The notes beneath the pieces are model-generated. The model was not told the DNA's origin and made no database searches. It saw only the letters and a program-made list of their open reading frames with translations. Below are positions 1 to 11,813 of a stretch of 64,000 nt of DNA, in pieces (positions within the stretch are counted from its first letter, which is position 1; every line of letters begins with the position of its first letter). This DNA comes from Lasiosphaeris hirsuta (lineage: Eukaryota > Ascomycota > Sordariomycetes > Sordariales > Lasiosphaeriaceae): assembly GCA_030549175.1 (NCBI GenBank), contig JAUKUA010000004.1, forward strand, positions 3,720,001-3,784,000. Direction: 5' to 3'. A program made the position numbers and the translations under genes.

Positions 1-2084
1 GTTGGAGGTGATGTGTTCGGCGTTGACGAGGGGAAATATGATGTTCCGAAAGCAATATTCCGGATGCTTGTACCCAACAATTCTAATGATTTGGATAAGG
101 GGTTCGGTAACAGCTGTGTCTGTAGCGCTAAATGTCCTTTTCGCGTTGGGAAGGACCGACTTCAATACTTCGTCTAGTTTTCTGTTGATTCCCGTCATGC
201 TGTCGTTGGTTCGATATAGATATGTCCACAGAAGCCTTGAGATGACCTGCAAGCAAAGGGGCTTTGTATAGCGATCTTTGAGCCGAGGCTGCAGCGGATA
301 TATCAACTGGAGCCATTGGCTGGCGAAGGTTTCTAGTTGAGAAACAGACAGCATTGTAGCTGTCAAGGGGAAGGTGTATGACCAATGCCGAGGCTTAACA
401 AACATCTGGGCCAGTCGAGGCCCAATCGTAGCCAGAACTTCGTTCCATCTCGGGTGCGTAAGATCTTTGTTGGTAGCCTGGGCCGCTATGGGAAGTAATA
501 GCATCTCCAGTACCTGGCAAAAGGCCGATTTGACCTTTGGCCCATGCGAGCGACTGAACAGTTTCCCCAGTGAGGCCATGAACTCGCAGGACTGGTCCCA
601 GGCCTCTTCCGGAGTTGTCTTGATTCGTAGATGCTTCATACCTCCTAGCACGAGCTCCATTTTGCTTTCTGTGTCCCGAGAGACCGATGTTGGGCTCTTG
701 GAAGTCAGATCTTGCAAGGATCTGTCTAGATCGGCAACAAAGCGGTCTGAAACACTGGTAAAGTTGAGCTCACTCATAACACCTAACAATTGGGCAAAGA
801 GGTTCCAATTGGCTAGTTTCAGTGGCGACACCAGTAGCTGTTCTGTTTCCGAAATCTTGAGTTGACCAAATATGATATTCTCAAGCTTGTCTTCCATTTC
901 TGGGGTGATAGAGGACAAGGTACTTTGGCTCATCACTTCTATAAGGACACGGCAGAGGATATAGATGGAGACGGTGGAGCGGCGCTCTGCTTGAGCAACA
1001 TACTCTTGCTTCGCAGCCAGGGACGTCTGTTCGCCAGCTGCTTGGGTACCCGGGGCGCCACCGCCAGGAGCTGAAGGCTGTAGAGGCTCGGTATTTCGCC
1101 GTTGCAATGGCCCGACTGGAGGGTAGTTGCGTGTATGTTGGAGCTGCGTGCGAGCCTCGTTGGCAGCATCACTTTTACTCTTCCTCCACAGCATCATGGA
1201 GTCGATCAACGGCTTAGGCTTCTGTTTGGCAATGTGGCCAAGTGCAACAATGAGCTGGTCGAAGGCAGGGTCCACGCCAGGACCACATATTTGCTCAACT
1301 TGGGGCTCCGGGTCGAAAGGTACAGTGATGCACTCGTTCAACTTCTCCTCAGCCTGTGCGATAAATGAGGTGAATAGCACATGCAGTGCATACTCACCCA
1401 CCGTCTTTTGCTCATCCTTATGGTGTCTCGAGGAGTGCGAGTGCTGAGGGGCATGGTCCCGCCGGAATTTCCCGCTGTGCATTCTTTCCAGCTTTCCTCG
1501 TGCAGTCGACTGAGAACTTGTATCCATCCCCGTCGCAGACGAGGTTCGCTCCGGGACATGAGGCACAGCTGTTGAGCCTGAGAGGGCCGTGGGAGGCCTC
1601 GAGCCCAGGGCCCCATCGCCCTCTAACCGCGCCTCCAACCGCGAGAAGCTGCTGTGCATGTCTGGTCTATCGGGTATAAGAGATGCGCCAGCCACAGCTA
1701 TCATCTGGGGACTCAGGGGACTTGACGCAGAACTGGCGTGACTCCCGTTTCTCGAGTGCTGGATTCCTATTCCATGGACGATAGAGGTCTGTCGATGGTG
1801 TCCATATGACGATGCCTTCGGGTCAACGACGCGTTCAATGACGCCCCCAATGCCAGTCCTCGACTGCGGGGCATGGGCTCTGGCAGATGAGAGCTGGCCA
1901 GGCGCGGAGTTGTCGGGCCGCTGAAGCTTCTCGATAGACGACTCGCGGGAATGGGCGACGCTTCTGGTACCAAGGGCGGCGGGCCTCAGTGTTCGTTGCC
2001 AGTCTTCATCCTCCTCGTCTAGTCTTGATACGGCTCGGGGTGAGAACTTCAAGGGCTCGTGGTCTGGCAACGCCTGAGACGGAG
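1..2084 (-). CDS. TAO3: Furry/TAO3/PAG1-type cell morphogenesis scaffold, N-terminal part, partial
   Basis: Very large HEAT/armadillo-like scaffold of the RAM/MOR network, which works with NDR kinase and Mob at sites of polarised growth (family knowledge). One minus-strand frame is open from about 2084 down to base 1, roughly 694 codons. The first ~260 residues are Ser/His/Arg-rich and low complexity. They are followed by the conserved start of the MOR2-PAG1 N-terminal domain: GEYALHVLFTSFIAQAEEK (complement of about 1330-1400), then LIDSMMLWRKSK, and further on KPRHWSYTFPLTATM and SRLLWTYLYRTNDS. The C-terminal bulk lies beyond the left edge. The 5' end is unresolved: this frame meets a stop just upstream of 2084 and has no early in-frame Met, so a short upstream coding exon is expected, with a candidate acceptor ...taagcag at 2085. 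The family call rests on these blocks; the start is uncertain. Confidence 0.85.
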
Positions 2085-5000
2085 CTGCTTAGGTGTAGCG
2101 GTCAGCATGAGAACACCGCGTCGTTACGTAGACTCTCCACCCGACCCGGGCTGCTGAAACAGAAAAGGGAAGAAAAGTAGCCGACAGGCGGGAAGACTTT
2201 GCCTATCCCACGGCAGGCTTTCGACTCCAGCGTCAGGAAAGGCGACGAAGGCGACGGCGGCCGAAACGCTAAGCCCCAAGACAACACCAGTCCATGTCCG
2301 CGTCCACGCCTTGTGGCGGCGCCCGAAACTCAAACTTACCCATTTTCCAGATGCTGCACCTGCATCTCTCATGATACGCTCAGCCGCATGCAGTGTGTCT
2401 GACGACCAGTCGATATATCGCAGGCTGCGGCGGCTGTCTTAGGTATGCAACAATCAATCGGAAGTCGGGATTTCAGGGCGCTTCCAGGCTCAACAAGCGG
2501 GCGTTCAACGAAGACGAGACGGGGGTTGATGTGGCCGCGACAAGAGCCCAGCCAAGCGGCCCCACTTCAGGAACCTGATTGACTTCTGCCAGCCTGCACG
2601 GGAACCGGGCTGCAAGGCACCTGTCAGGGGCTTGAACGCTGCCAATGAGGGCCAAACTCACCCATCCCAGATCTCCATTGGATGTCCATTCCGTGCGCGA
2701 CTTTCAACCCGACATAACCCCCCAATCCTCAACCCTCACACTCAAGTTTACTGAAGGCAGAACCGGAACATACTCATTAAGTCTTAACCTAAGGACTCTC
2801 AACCTGATCACCCACCGACGGGACCTGTGGAACTCTACAGGTCATTGATTACTGGACTACTATGCATGAACTAGCAAAAATAATGTTCTAGGTGACGCTA
2901 GCAGAAGTGTCAGTCAAACGCAGTTTAGATGGCCCATGTCGCTCTAGGTATTTTCCCGCCGGGCCAATTCACAACCATGATTGAGCGAGGTCATCACCAA
3001 TGAGGCCCTGAAAGGAGTCACCTACCAAGACGTCCAAATAAACGCCAGCCTCACATCATCCGCTCAATGGCCTACTACAAAACATTCCGGGGGAAATGTG
3101 GGGGGGCCTATTCTAGAATTGAAAGGCTATTTCGTCCCATGGCAAAAAAAAAAAAAAAAGGTGCTGAACAACACCAGGCTTGGAGCTTCAAGGTCTTGCT
3201 CATTAGCGTCAGACCCAGGCCCTCGGGATAGGTAACATTGGATGCCTTCGTTTTCGCAACAGGCGCAACGTCACGCAGAAAGAGTGCATTGACAAACAGA
3301 CAAACAACCCAGGAGTAGGTATAGGAATTACCCAGCCGCAGTATTACAGGAGGTTTTCGTCTGTATTCATATTCCTATCGATCGGGTTCGGTTTCGCATT
3401 CAATTAGTGTAGTAGGGTGCACCATTGCATCAGTACGCAATATGAACCATTTTCGGCCAGCTATCAGCACATCGCACGTGTCGTTTGTGTCTTACCGACA
3501 TTGGTATCACTTGCAGCAACCAAGCCAGCGGTAAGGCGGAAGGGTTGTTGCAAGGTACCATTTGTCCATTTGCTCAAGCCCGACGAACTCGACCGAGATA
3601 TCGCCTACAAAATATGTGTACTCTGCCATTGACTGTCCCACACCGGCCCGATCCACAGAAATCTAGCAACAAATGGAATCCAATAGATGTAGCAACACAC
3701 GGCAAGAAATAATGACATTGATATCGTGTGAAGTTATATGTGCGTCGTCTGAGTGTGTGTATATGCCCGTGAGGAGGACGACGGATTCCGAGTCGCGGAA
3801 CCACCCTTCATGGAATCCAATGGGCCATTATAGGCCATGAAGAGTTGCATCGCTGCCGATGAACTTGCCATTGAGGACCGAGACAATGTCCAGTGAATTG
3901 ACGCCATCAATCGGCTTGGGAAGAGCGGTGGCTACCGCCCCACTTCGCAGCCAGTCCCGGCTGCAGTGACATCGGCGAACTTCTAAGGCGCCGAGGATAA
4001 TGTTCTACCAAATTCAACTTTGACTGTGGAGTATATAGCTGGGGCACGCTCCTGTCATATTCGCATTTCCCTTTGTTGAGAAGCAGGTGCGGCAGGAACC
4101 CTGGTCTTGCGCAATTCCAGCTGACGGATGATGAGGTGACGGGAAGAAAATGTGGCCAGTTTTTCGGGGATATTTTCGCCGGGCTCCGATCCGGACACGT
4201 GTGGGGGGCACTGGGAGAAGCTGAGAAGGGATGCCTACCTAACCAGCAGATGAGGAGGCGAGATCCACTTGTTTCTTCACCTCTGTATCGGATCCGCCTT
4301 TGTGTCTTTGGGAGCGGGGGAATCTCCACGGCGTTTGGCAGAGAGGAAAGGGGCAACCAAGCCTTGGGGTACCAGAGAGAGCCTGCGAATCCCCAGGTTT
4401 AATACCTAGAGTCTACACTACCAACTGCCAGTCCACTTACGGAATAATCATAGCCAGCTCGAGCTATCTCCAACCGGACAGGTTCTAGCCCAACTCAGTC
4501 GTCGCGCCTTGCAGTTCGGGTGATGTGCGAGAGCAGCTTCCTGACTCGGATCCTCCAGAATGGAGGCGGGGGCAGGTTTTAGAACATCAATTGGCCCCTT
4601 TGCCGTCTCTTCGCGCTTCCGCAACTGCAATGCTGTGTCCCAAGAGGTGCCCCAACAATCAGCCCCAGCTGCAACAAAGTTGGGGGAGGAGTTAAGAAGC
4701 TAAGTAGGATGGGACACCTCTACGACTGAATCATGGCTCAGGCTTCCTACACTAAATAAAGTGCCGTGTATCGCCAGGACGGGACAGCTCCCAAGCCAAT
4801 TTCTGCCGGTCTGACAGGAAATGGCCCGTCGTTGGCTGCCTTTTGAGCGGGAATGTCCGAACCCTTGCTGCCATCACAGCCACCCAATTGACGTGGGTGT
4901 GGATGTGCGCGGGCAGGTGTGGCCGACAGGTGTCCCAAGTCCTGGGGCGCAGAGGGAGGTCCAAGGAGTTGACGGGTGGAGTGGAAAACCCGGGCACCGG

Positions 5001-5564
5001 GGCACTCCCGGCATGTGTTATCTGTCGATAAGTTAGACCGCCGCATTAAAATTCCGCCTACCTACGCCTACTGACCTGCCTCACCTTCTTACGACCCTCC
5101 TCTTTTAACTCAACCTCTCCGCTTCCCCTCTTGTTCCACGCCTCTTCGACCCTTTGCCATTTTTAATTTAATTTTTGGTGCGCGGCCCATCTGAGGGCGT
5201 GTCGTTCTCTTCGCTTCCAGCCGCGGATTCCCTGCGACGGTCAGCGTGCTTCTTGCAAGGTGGTTTCTTCGCCTTGCAGCACCTTTTGTCGTCGGTTCCT
5301 GTTTACCACCGCCCCCCCCCCCCCCCCGGGAGCCGCCTCGCCTATTGGGCCCCCGAAGTCCACAATACGGCTATCCTTTCCCGCCGACGACTTATTTCTG
5401 CAAGTTGCATCCTATCATCGAATAGACCGGCACACCCGTAACCCGCAACCTCATCCGAGATCGGTCGCACACAAATCGGTGAGAAAGCTGCGCCTCTGAG
5501 AGTGTAGCAGGTTGTAGATAGTCGACCAGGTCAGCGCACGCGAACAAGCCGTCCTTTCCCCATC
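2085..5564. other. Intergenic region between TAO3 and P450 reductase
   Basis: No convincing gene was found. It should hold the missing first exon of the TAO3 gene (probably within 2100-2700) and the promoter and 5' leader of the reductase. An A-tract lies near 3143-3158. Pyrimidine-rich DNA, typical of fungal core promoters, runs from about 5066 to 5160, and a C16 tract lies at 5312-5327. Short open frames on both strands have no recognisable motif and look like chance. Confidence 0.6.
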
Positions 5565-7749
5565 ATGGCCGAACTCGACACGCTGGACATCATTGTCCTA
5601 GCGGCCATTCTGCTCGGAACTGCCGCCTACTTCACAAAGGGAAAGCTATGGGGCGTCACCAAGGATCCCTACGCGAGCTCCTTCGCTGGCGCCAATGGCA
5701 AGGCTGGCAAGACAAGAAATATTGTTGAAAAGCTGGAGGAGTCGGGCAAAAATTGCATCATCTTCTACGGGTCCCAGACCGGTACCGCCGAGGACTACGC
5801 TTCGAGACTTGCAAAGGAGGGCAAGAGCCGCTTCGGCCTCGAAACTATGGTGGCCGACCTCGAGGAGTTCGACTATGATAACCTTGATGCCATTCCCAAC
5901 GACAAAGTCGTTATGTTCGTTTTGGCCACCTATGGCGAAGGCGAGCCGACCGATAACGCCGTCGACTTCTACGAGTTCGTCACCGGAGAGGACGTGTCCT
6001 TCAACGAGGGCAACGATCCCCCTCTCAACAACCTCAACTTTGTCGCATTCGGTCTTGGCAACAATACATATGAGCATTACAACTCTATGGTCCGTAACGT
6101 CACCAAGGCACTCGAGAAGCATGGCGCCCACCGCATTGGAGAGGCTGGTGAGGGTGACGATGGAGCCGGCACCATGGAGGAGGATTTCTTAGCTTGGAAG
6201 GATCCCATGTGGAAGGCCCTTCAGGAGAAGATGGGCTTGGACGAACGCGAGGCCGTCTACGAACCCATCTTTGGCATTGTCGAGAGGGAAACTCTCACCA
6301 AGGATTCCCCCGAGGTTTATGTCGGAGAACCCAACAAGATGCACCTCGACGGAACTCCTAAAGGACCCTTCAACGCCCACAACCCCTACATAGCCCCTAT
6401 TGCCAAGTCCTACGAGCTTTTCTCCGTCAAGGACCGGAACTGCCTGCACATGGAGGTTGACATCAGCGGATCTAACCTGACTTACCAAACCGGTGACCAC
6501 ATCGCTGTATGGCCGACGAATCCGGGCGAGGAGGTGGACCATTTTTTGACCACTTTTGGTCTTGCCGACAAGCGCCACCAGGTTATCAGCGTAAAGGCTC
6601 TGGAGCCCACTGCAAAGGTGCCATTCCCGACCCCGACGACCTTTGACGCCATTGTCCGCTACCACATGGAAATCTGCGCCCCTGTATCTCGCCAGTTCAT
6701 TGCTACCCTTGCTGCTTTCGCCCCTGATGAAGAATCAAAGGCCGAGATGACCAAGCTTGGCGGTGACAAGGACTACTTCCACCAAAAGATCAATGTTCAC
6801 CATCTCAATATCGCCAGGATTCTCAAGTCGGTCAGTAAAGGTCAGCCGTGGACCAACGTGCCCTTTTCTGCTTTGATCGAAGGTGTTACCAAGCTCCAAC
6901 CTCGCTATTACTCGATCTCGTCGTCCTCATTGGAGCAGCCCAAGATGATTTCCATCACCGCTGTGGTTGAACGTCAAACAATCCCCGGCCGCGACGATCC
7001 TTTCCATGGAGTTGCGACAAACTATTTGTTGGCCCTGAAGGAGAAACAGAATGGCGAGCCCAACCCCACGCCTTTTGGTCTGAGCTACGAGATTACAGGT
7101 CCCCGGAACCGCTACGACGGCGTCCATGTGCCTGTGCACGTCCGCCACTCCAACTTCAAGCTTCCCTCAGACCCCACCAAGCCTATTATTATGATTGGCC
7201 CCGGTACCGGTGTTGCGCCGTTCAGAGGATTCGTCCGTGAACGAGTGAACCAGGTCAAGAATGGCGAAACAGTCGGAAAGACAATTCTCTTCTTCGGCTG
7301 CCGGAAACGGACCGAAGACTTTTTATACGACAAGGAGTGGCAGGTATGTGAAAACTGTGTATATCCACTAAAGCGCTGTGTCTAACAAAAGATACAGGAA
7401 GCCAAAGAGGTTCTAGGTGACAACTTTGAACTCGTCCTTGCTTTCTCCCGCGACGGCCCCAAGAAGATCTATGTGCAGCAACGCCTCCAGGAGCGGGCCG
7501 AGGATATCAACGCGCTGCTTGAGAAGAAGGCCTACTTCTATGTTTGCGGCGATGCCGCTAACATGGCTCGCGAAGTCAACCTTGTTTTGGGCAAGATTCT
7601 GTCGGAGCAGCGCGGAATCCCAGAAACGAAGGCCGAGGAGATTGTCAAGAATATGAGAGCTGCCAACCAGTACCAGGTATGACTTCTTGTTGCTCTATGG
7701 AGCTAATTCATCGGCTAACGCATTTATTTAGGAGGATGTGTGGTCATGA
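5565..7749 (+). CDS. cprA: NADPH-cytochrome P450 reductase
   Basis: ER-membrane diflavin reductase that passes electrons from NADPH through FAD and FMN to P450s and other haem enzymes such as squalene epoxidase. Three exons: 5565-7343, 7398-7676 and 7732-7749, giving 691 aa, the usual fungal length. A hydrophobic N-terminal anchor spans about residues 8-23. The FMN-binding flavodoxin part has YGSQTGTAEDYASRLAKEG at 68-86 and ATYGEGEPTDNA. The FAD part has RYYSISSSS near 447 and GVATNYL. The NADPH part has GPGTGVAPFRGF near 546 and FFGCR. The last five-codon exon encodes EDVWS, so the conserved C-terminal Trp that stacks on FAD is present and is only recovered by splicing the 55-nt second intron. 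The start is the first ATG after the pyrimidine-rich leader and gives the membrane anchor. Confidence 0.97.
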
Positions 7750-10700
7750 AAAGTCCGCTGCTGAGAAGCGAGAGCCTGGGCAAGCAGGGCGCTAGGTTTC
7801 ATGGATCTAGGATAGCGATGCATGCAGGCGGGATCATGGGATATAGAGGAGTCTGAGAGGTATGTCTATATTGTATCGGGCTTGTCGCTCTGGACTAGCT
7901 GTTTTTATGACGTTCCATTTACCACTACTGGCTCAATTGTGTCGGGCTTTTTGATGCATAATTTCCTTTTGGCCTACCCGACTCGGATGAGATAATTGAA
8001 GCATTTCATGACAGTCTGAAACCCGCCCACCATGCAAGCTAATCGCTTTTTTCTTGTCACGTCAAGCGCAGCTGTTGTATTGCCGTATAGGTTTTTAGGT
8101 GCATGTATTGCAAAGGAGAAAAAAAGCAACGTCGGCAGTATCAAAGAGGGGATGCATTTTTGACCACTTGAAATCGAGAAATCGACGATGGCGATCTGCG
8201 GCCCGAGGGATGGGCCTGCGATCTTTGGATTCCGATTTGACAACAGTTTCGACGTGCAGGAAAGGATGCAGGCGCGGACGCAACAACCGCCGCCAGGCCA
8301 CGACAGGTCAATTCAAAAACTAGGGAAGAACATACATCAGGAGAGGGGGGAAGAAAGAAAGGTAGAAGGAAAGGTACGAGATTATGAAAAATATCGTTGT
8401 TTGGGTTCTCGCTGCCCGTCCGCCCCCAATTGTGTGCTTATTCGTTCAATTCCCTATCACTTCACGACTTCCTTGCAAGGCTTCCGTGGAGATGGACATC
8501 GCCCGCGAACAAAAGGGAGCCCGGAAACCTGAGTCGTCACCCTCCGTTATAATAGCTAGCCCTTCGGGATCTCTACCGGCTTTTGCTCCAGATTGGTCGC
8601 TGGAAGGTTTCCGTGTCTCGGAGCTAGGGCTGCTTCTCCCCGGCGTCTTTTTTGTCGAGCCAAGCCTACCCTACCTACCTCAGAGCAGACTGCATGGGAA
8701 GGTGCGTGGCGACGTAGGCTGAACTGTAGGTTGGTAGCACACAGTATATACTACGGCTGTATGGACCTGTATAGACCTATGGGTACAATAGCGCTGCGGT
8801 AAGAAATCGGTATACACACACTAGTATGTGTACATCGGCAAGGTACCTGCAATCCAGCCCGGCGGGTTGCTTAGTATTTTCTTTTACCGGGTGCAGACAA
8901 TGGCCGCCTTTTCTTTTTGTAATCGACCTTCCAGTTGGAAGTCACGCAGGGGGCGGCTATCATGTAGGGGGGAAAGGAGAGAGATGCAAGATCGATGTAC
9001 AAGTCGATGGGGTTTCGCTCACTCACCTCGCAAACTTTACCTACACTCCACACCACAGCAGGTTTAAGAGCAAACAACCAGCCGGCTGGGTCGGGAACAG
9101 GCCTAATACAGATACCGTGACCACCACCGGAAGCGAATTGTCGGCGGCCGATAGTAATCGACTCAAGCGATGAGAGTCCGTTTGGACTTGGAGGGGCATC
9201 TCCCACTGCCCCGGGTCTCACCGGACCAGGGCTGCGTCGGTTGGATAGAAACGCCATGCCGGGAAAAAAAGATTCAACACATCTAAGACATGGCGAACAT
9301 TTGGGGCAAAGGGCTTGGGACGTGCTGGCCAATCGTTCAGAGCTGCTAGTTCACCAAGTACGCCAAAAGAAGCACCGGGTAGTGTCCCCGCCCATTTGCT
9401 TTTGCGTAACGTACCAGTTCCCTTCCCCCCCTCCCCTTCTAGATCAAGTCTGCCACCCAGTATGCAAGTGCGTGACTCGACATCGCAATTCAGATCTAAA
9501 GTGCTGAAGGGATGGGGGCGTTTCCCAGAGACCAATCAAGGACTATGCGAGAACATCCTGAGTGGGTGGCCCATCGATGGCGCTCATGTACCATGTCGCT
9601 GCCCGCCGCCCTCAAGCCTCTGATATGCGACCCTGTCTCCGGAGTGGAGAGCGGATGGCCGGCCGTTTACCTACTTATATGGACCCCCCTCGTTGGTTGT
9701 GGCTTTCGGCTGTGCAGTATTGAAGGTCCTTTCTGACTGTCATCGTCCCACCGATAAAAGGGGGGTTTATTTCACTCCTCACACATGTAGCCACGTTCGC
9801 CCCTTGTCTTCTCTCTGTGTATCTTTATTCCACTTTGTTGCTGGGTGGTATAGCCTTGTTCACGGGCCGGGTGTCTGTCTTGTTTTACGCATCTGCAAGC
9901 TGCGTATGCGCCTGGTATACCACTGCGAAGACACCAGCCAGTTAGTGCATTCCTCTTGTCAAGGCCAGCTGGGTAGAATAACTCACTGATACCACCGCAG
10001 AACCACACATTGGGCCCCGATCTTTCAGCGGTACAGGTGTCCGGAGGTCACAGGTAAGCAGCTGCTCTTGGGACCCTTTGGCAGCCGCTGAGGGAGACTG
10101 ACTGTGTATTAAGGTATTTTGACCGGACTCTCTCGATTGTTGGCAAACGGGAACACGCAGAGGGATGTTGAAGCCCAGGCAGTCCTGCTGCAGCGCATCT
10201 CGCCTCATTCTTACCTGCGTTGAAGACTCGCGAGACTAAACAAAGCCGGCCATCGAATTTAATTGGCAGAGCGAAGCAAACTCCCTCCATCCTTGCTGCA
10301 AGAGTTCGTTGATGCTGAACAACGGAGTGTGAAAGCTGAATAGGGGCAAGCAGGTGCAGTGCAAACAGAGGTTGCGAATTATCAAAGGGGCTCCATGAGC
10401 GGCAACAGTCTTGCTCCTTGCGCAAGGTTGCCTGCCTTGCATTGCTGCCGACACTGGCAGCCGGCCTGAGGACCTGCCTGCCGCCTGGTGAGGAGGAGGA
10501 GAAGCCGGGTCTTCTGATCGTGCCAGCCAAATTTGGGATTATCGATATCGGATTATTTGACCAACCTCTATCCACCTCACCACCTTCGTTCCTTCCCACC
10601 CAACAATCCACGAGCGCCAGTTCACGCTACTTCACCCGACCTCGCACATCACTCCCTCCATTGATCTCAATCGGACAATACAGACAGGGAAGGTGATTTA

Positions 10701-11702
10701 CACCTTCAAGGTTCAAGAAGTGGCTGCAAAACATTGTTTGGTGTAGCTTTATTTCTTTGGGGCAAGGCCACGGCTGTCACTTTCGACCATTCCGCCGTAT
10801 CACTCTCGGTACTGCCAAATCTCTCCGGATTCTCGCCCAGTACTATCCTTCCTCTTCTTCCCGACACTCGGCGGCACCTCCACTTTGTATCGTGGCTCTC
10901 GTGTGCTAACCTGGCGGTCTGTGGCAGCAAGCTTTCACCATTCCCACGGCTTCCCTCAACTCTCGCCTCAAAAAAGCAAACGACCCAGCTTCCTTCCTCT
11001 GCCCCAGCGCTAATTGACTTCGCTCCTGCCTTTGTGTAAGTGCTCCTCTTTGCGTCAGTGCAGGCTTCCACCGTCGTTTAAAGACCAACTTCTCCTTTCG
11101 CAGCACCAATCCTGCCCTTCTGTCCCCCGAGCTCTTCTTCCGATCATTACAGCATCAACACATCCATCCCAGCACCCACCACAGTCTCTTCCACACATCT
11201 TGCTCGATAGCTCGATCTATCTTCTTACTTCCTCCGGCACTCGCTTGCATCAGAGTCTTTGGTACTAACATCCTCGTTGAGCCGAACTGTTTCTTGCAAT
11301 CGAAGCATTCTCCAATCCTGCAGCCTGAACCCGTCATACCATTTTGGAGGTGAGTTTGCTCAACATACCCCTGACATGCACGACATAGATTCCCAATTGC
11401 CTTGCCCGGTCTTGCGGCCTCTTTGCAAAAGCCAGCATCCAAAGACCTGCCAGGGTTGGCCTGTTTCCACCCATGCCAACCCATTCATCACTCCCAAGGC
11501 ATCCCTCAGCCCTTCCGAAGGGAAGGGTATTTCACGCCCCATCTATAGGATACTGACATTTATCTACTTCAGTGACCCATTGGCCATCCTCCTTTCAAGA
11601 ACTCCAGGTGTGTATCTCAGCAAACCCACTGCAGTCGTCTCCCTGACCTAAACACCCTCAAACCCTCTATCCCCTCGCAAACACACCGCGCGGGCCACCT
11701 TG
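7750..11702. other. Intergenic region and long leader of the RRM gene
   Basis: Contains the 3' end of the reductase transcript and a long upstream region of the following RNA-binding protein gene. From about 10,560 the plus strand is rich in C and T, as in fungal promoters and leaders. A probable 5'-UTR intron lies at 11350-11572: donor gtgagt, branch-like tactgac, acceptor ttcag. Open frames on both strands up to 187 codons show no known domain and look like chance. Confidence 0.5.
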
Positions 11703-11813
11703 ATGTGGCATCGTCCCCCTGGTCCCAACTTGCTTCGCGAAGATCTCTCCAATGGAATACTCGAGACCTTCAGCATGGCTAATAAGATGGCGGTACAGAC
11801 TGTAGAACAATGA
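11703..11813 (+). promoter_or_regulatory. Upstream ORF overlapping the RRM gene start by ATGA
   Basis: A 36-codon ORF starting MWHRPPGPNL and ending QTVEQ. Its TGA (11811-11813) overlaps the ATG of the main ORF (11810-11812) as ATGA. This arrangement favours termination-reinitiation control of the downstream protein. It could instead be an N-terminal exon joined by splicing that I did not detect. Translation is inferred from position only. Confidence 0.5.

Noticed and set aside
5312..5327. C16 tract in the P450 reductase leader as a functional element
   Set aside because: Homopolymers of this kind recur in the window without a shared gene context and may differ in true length because of sequencing error.
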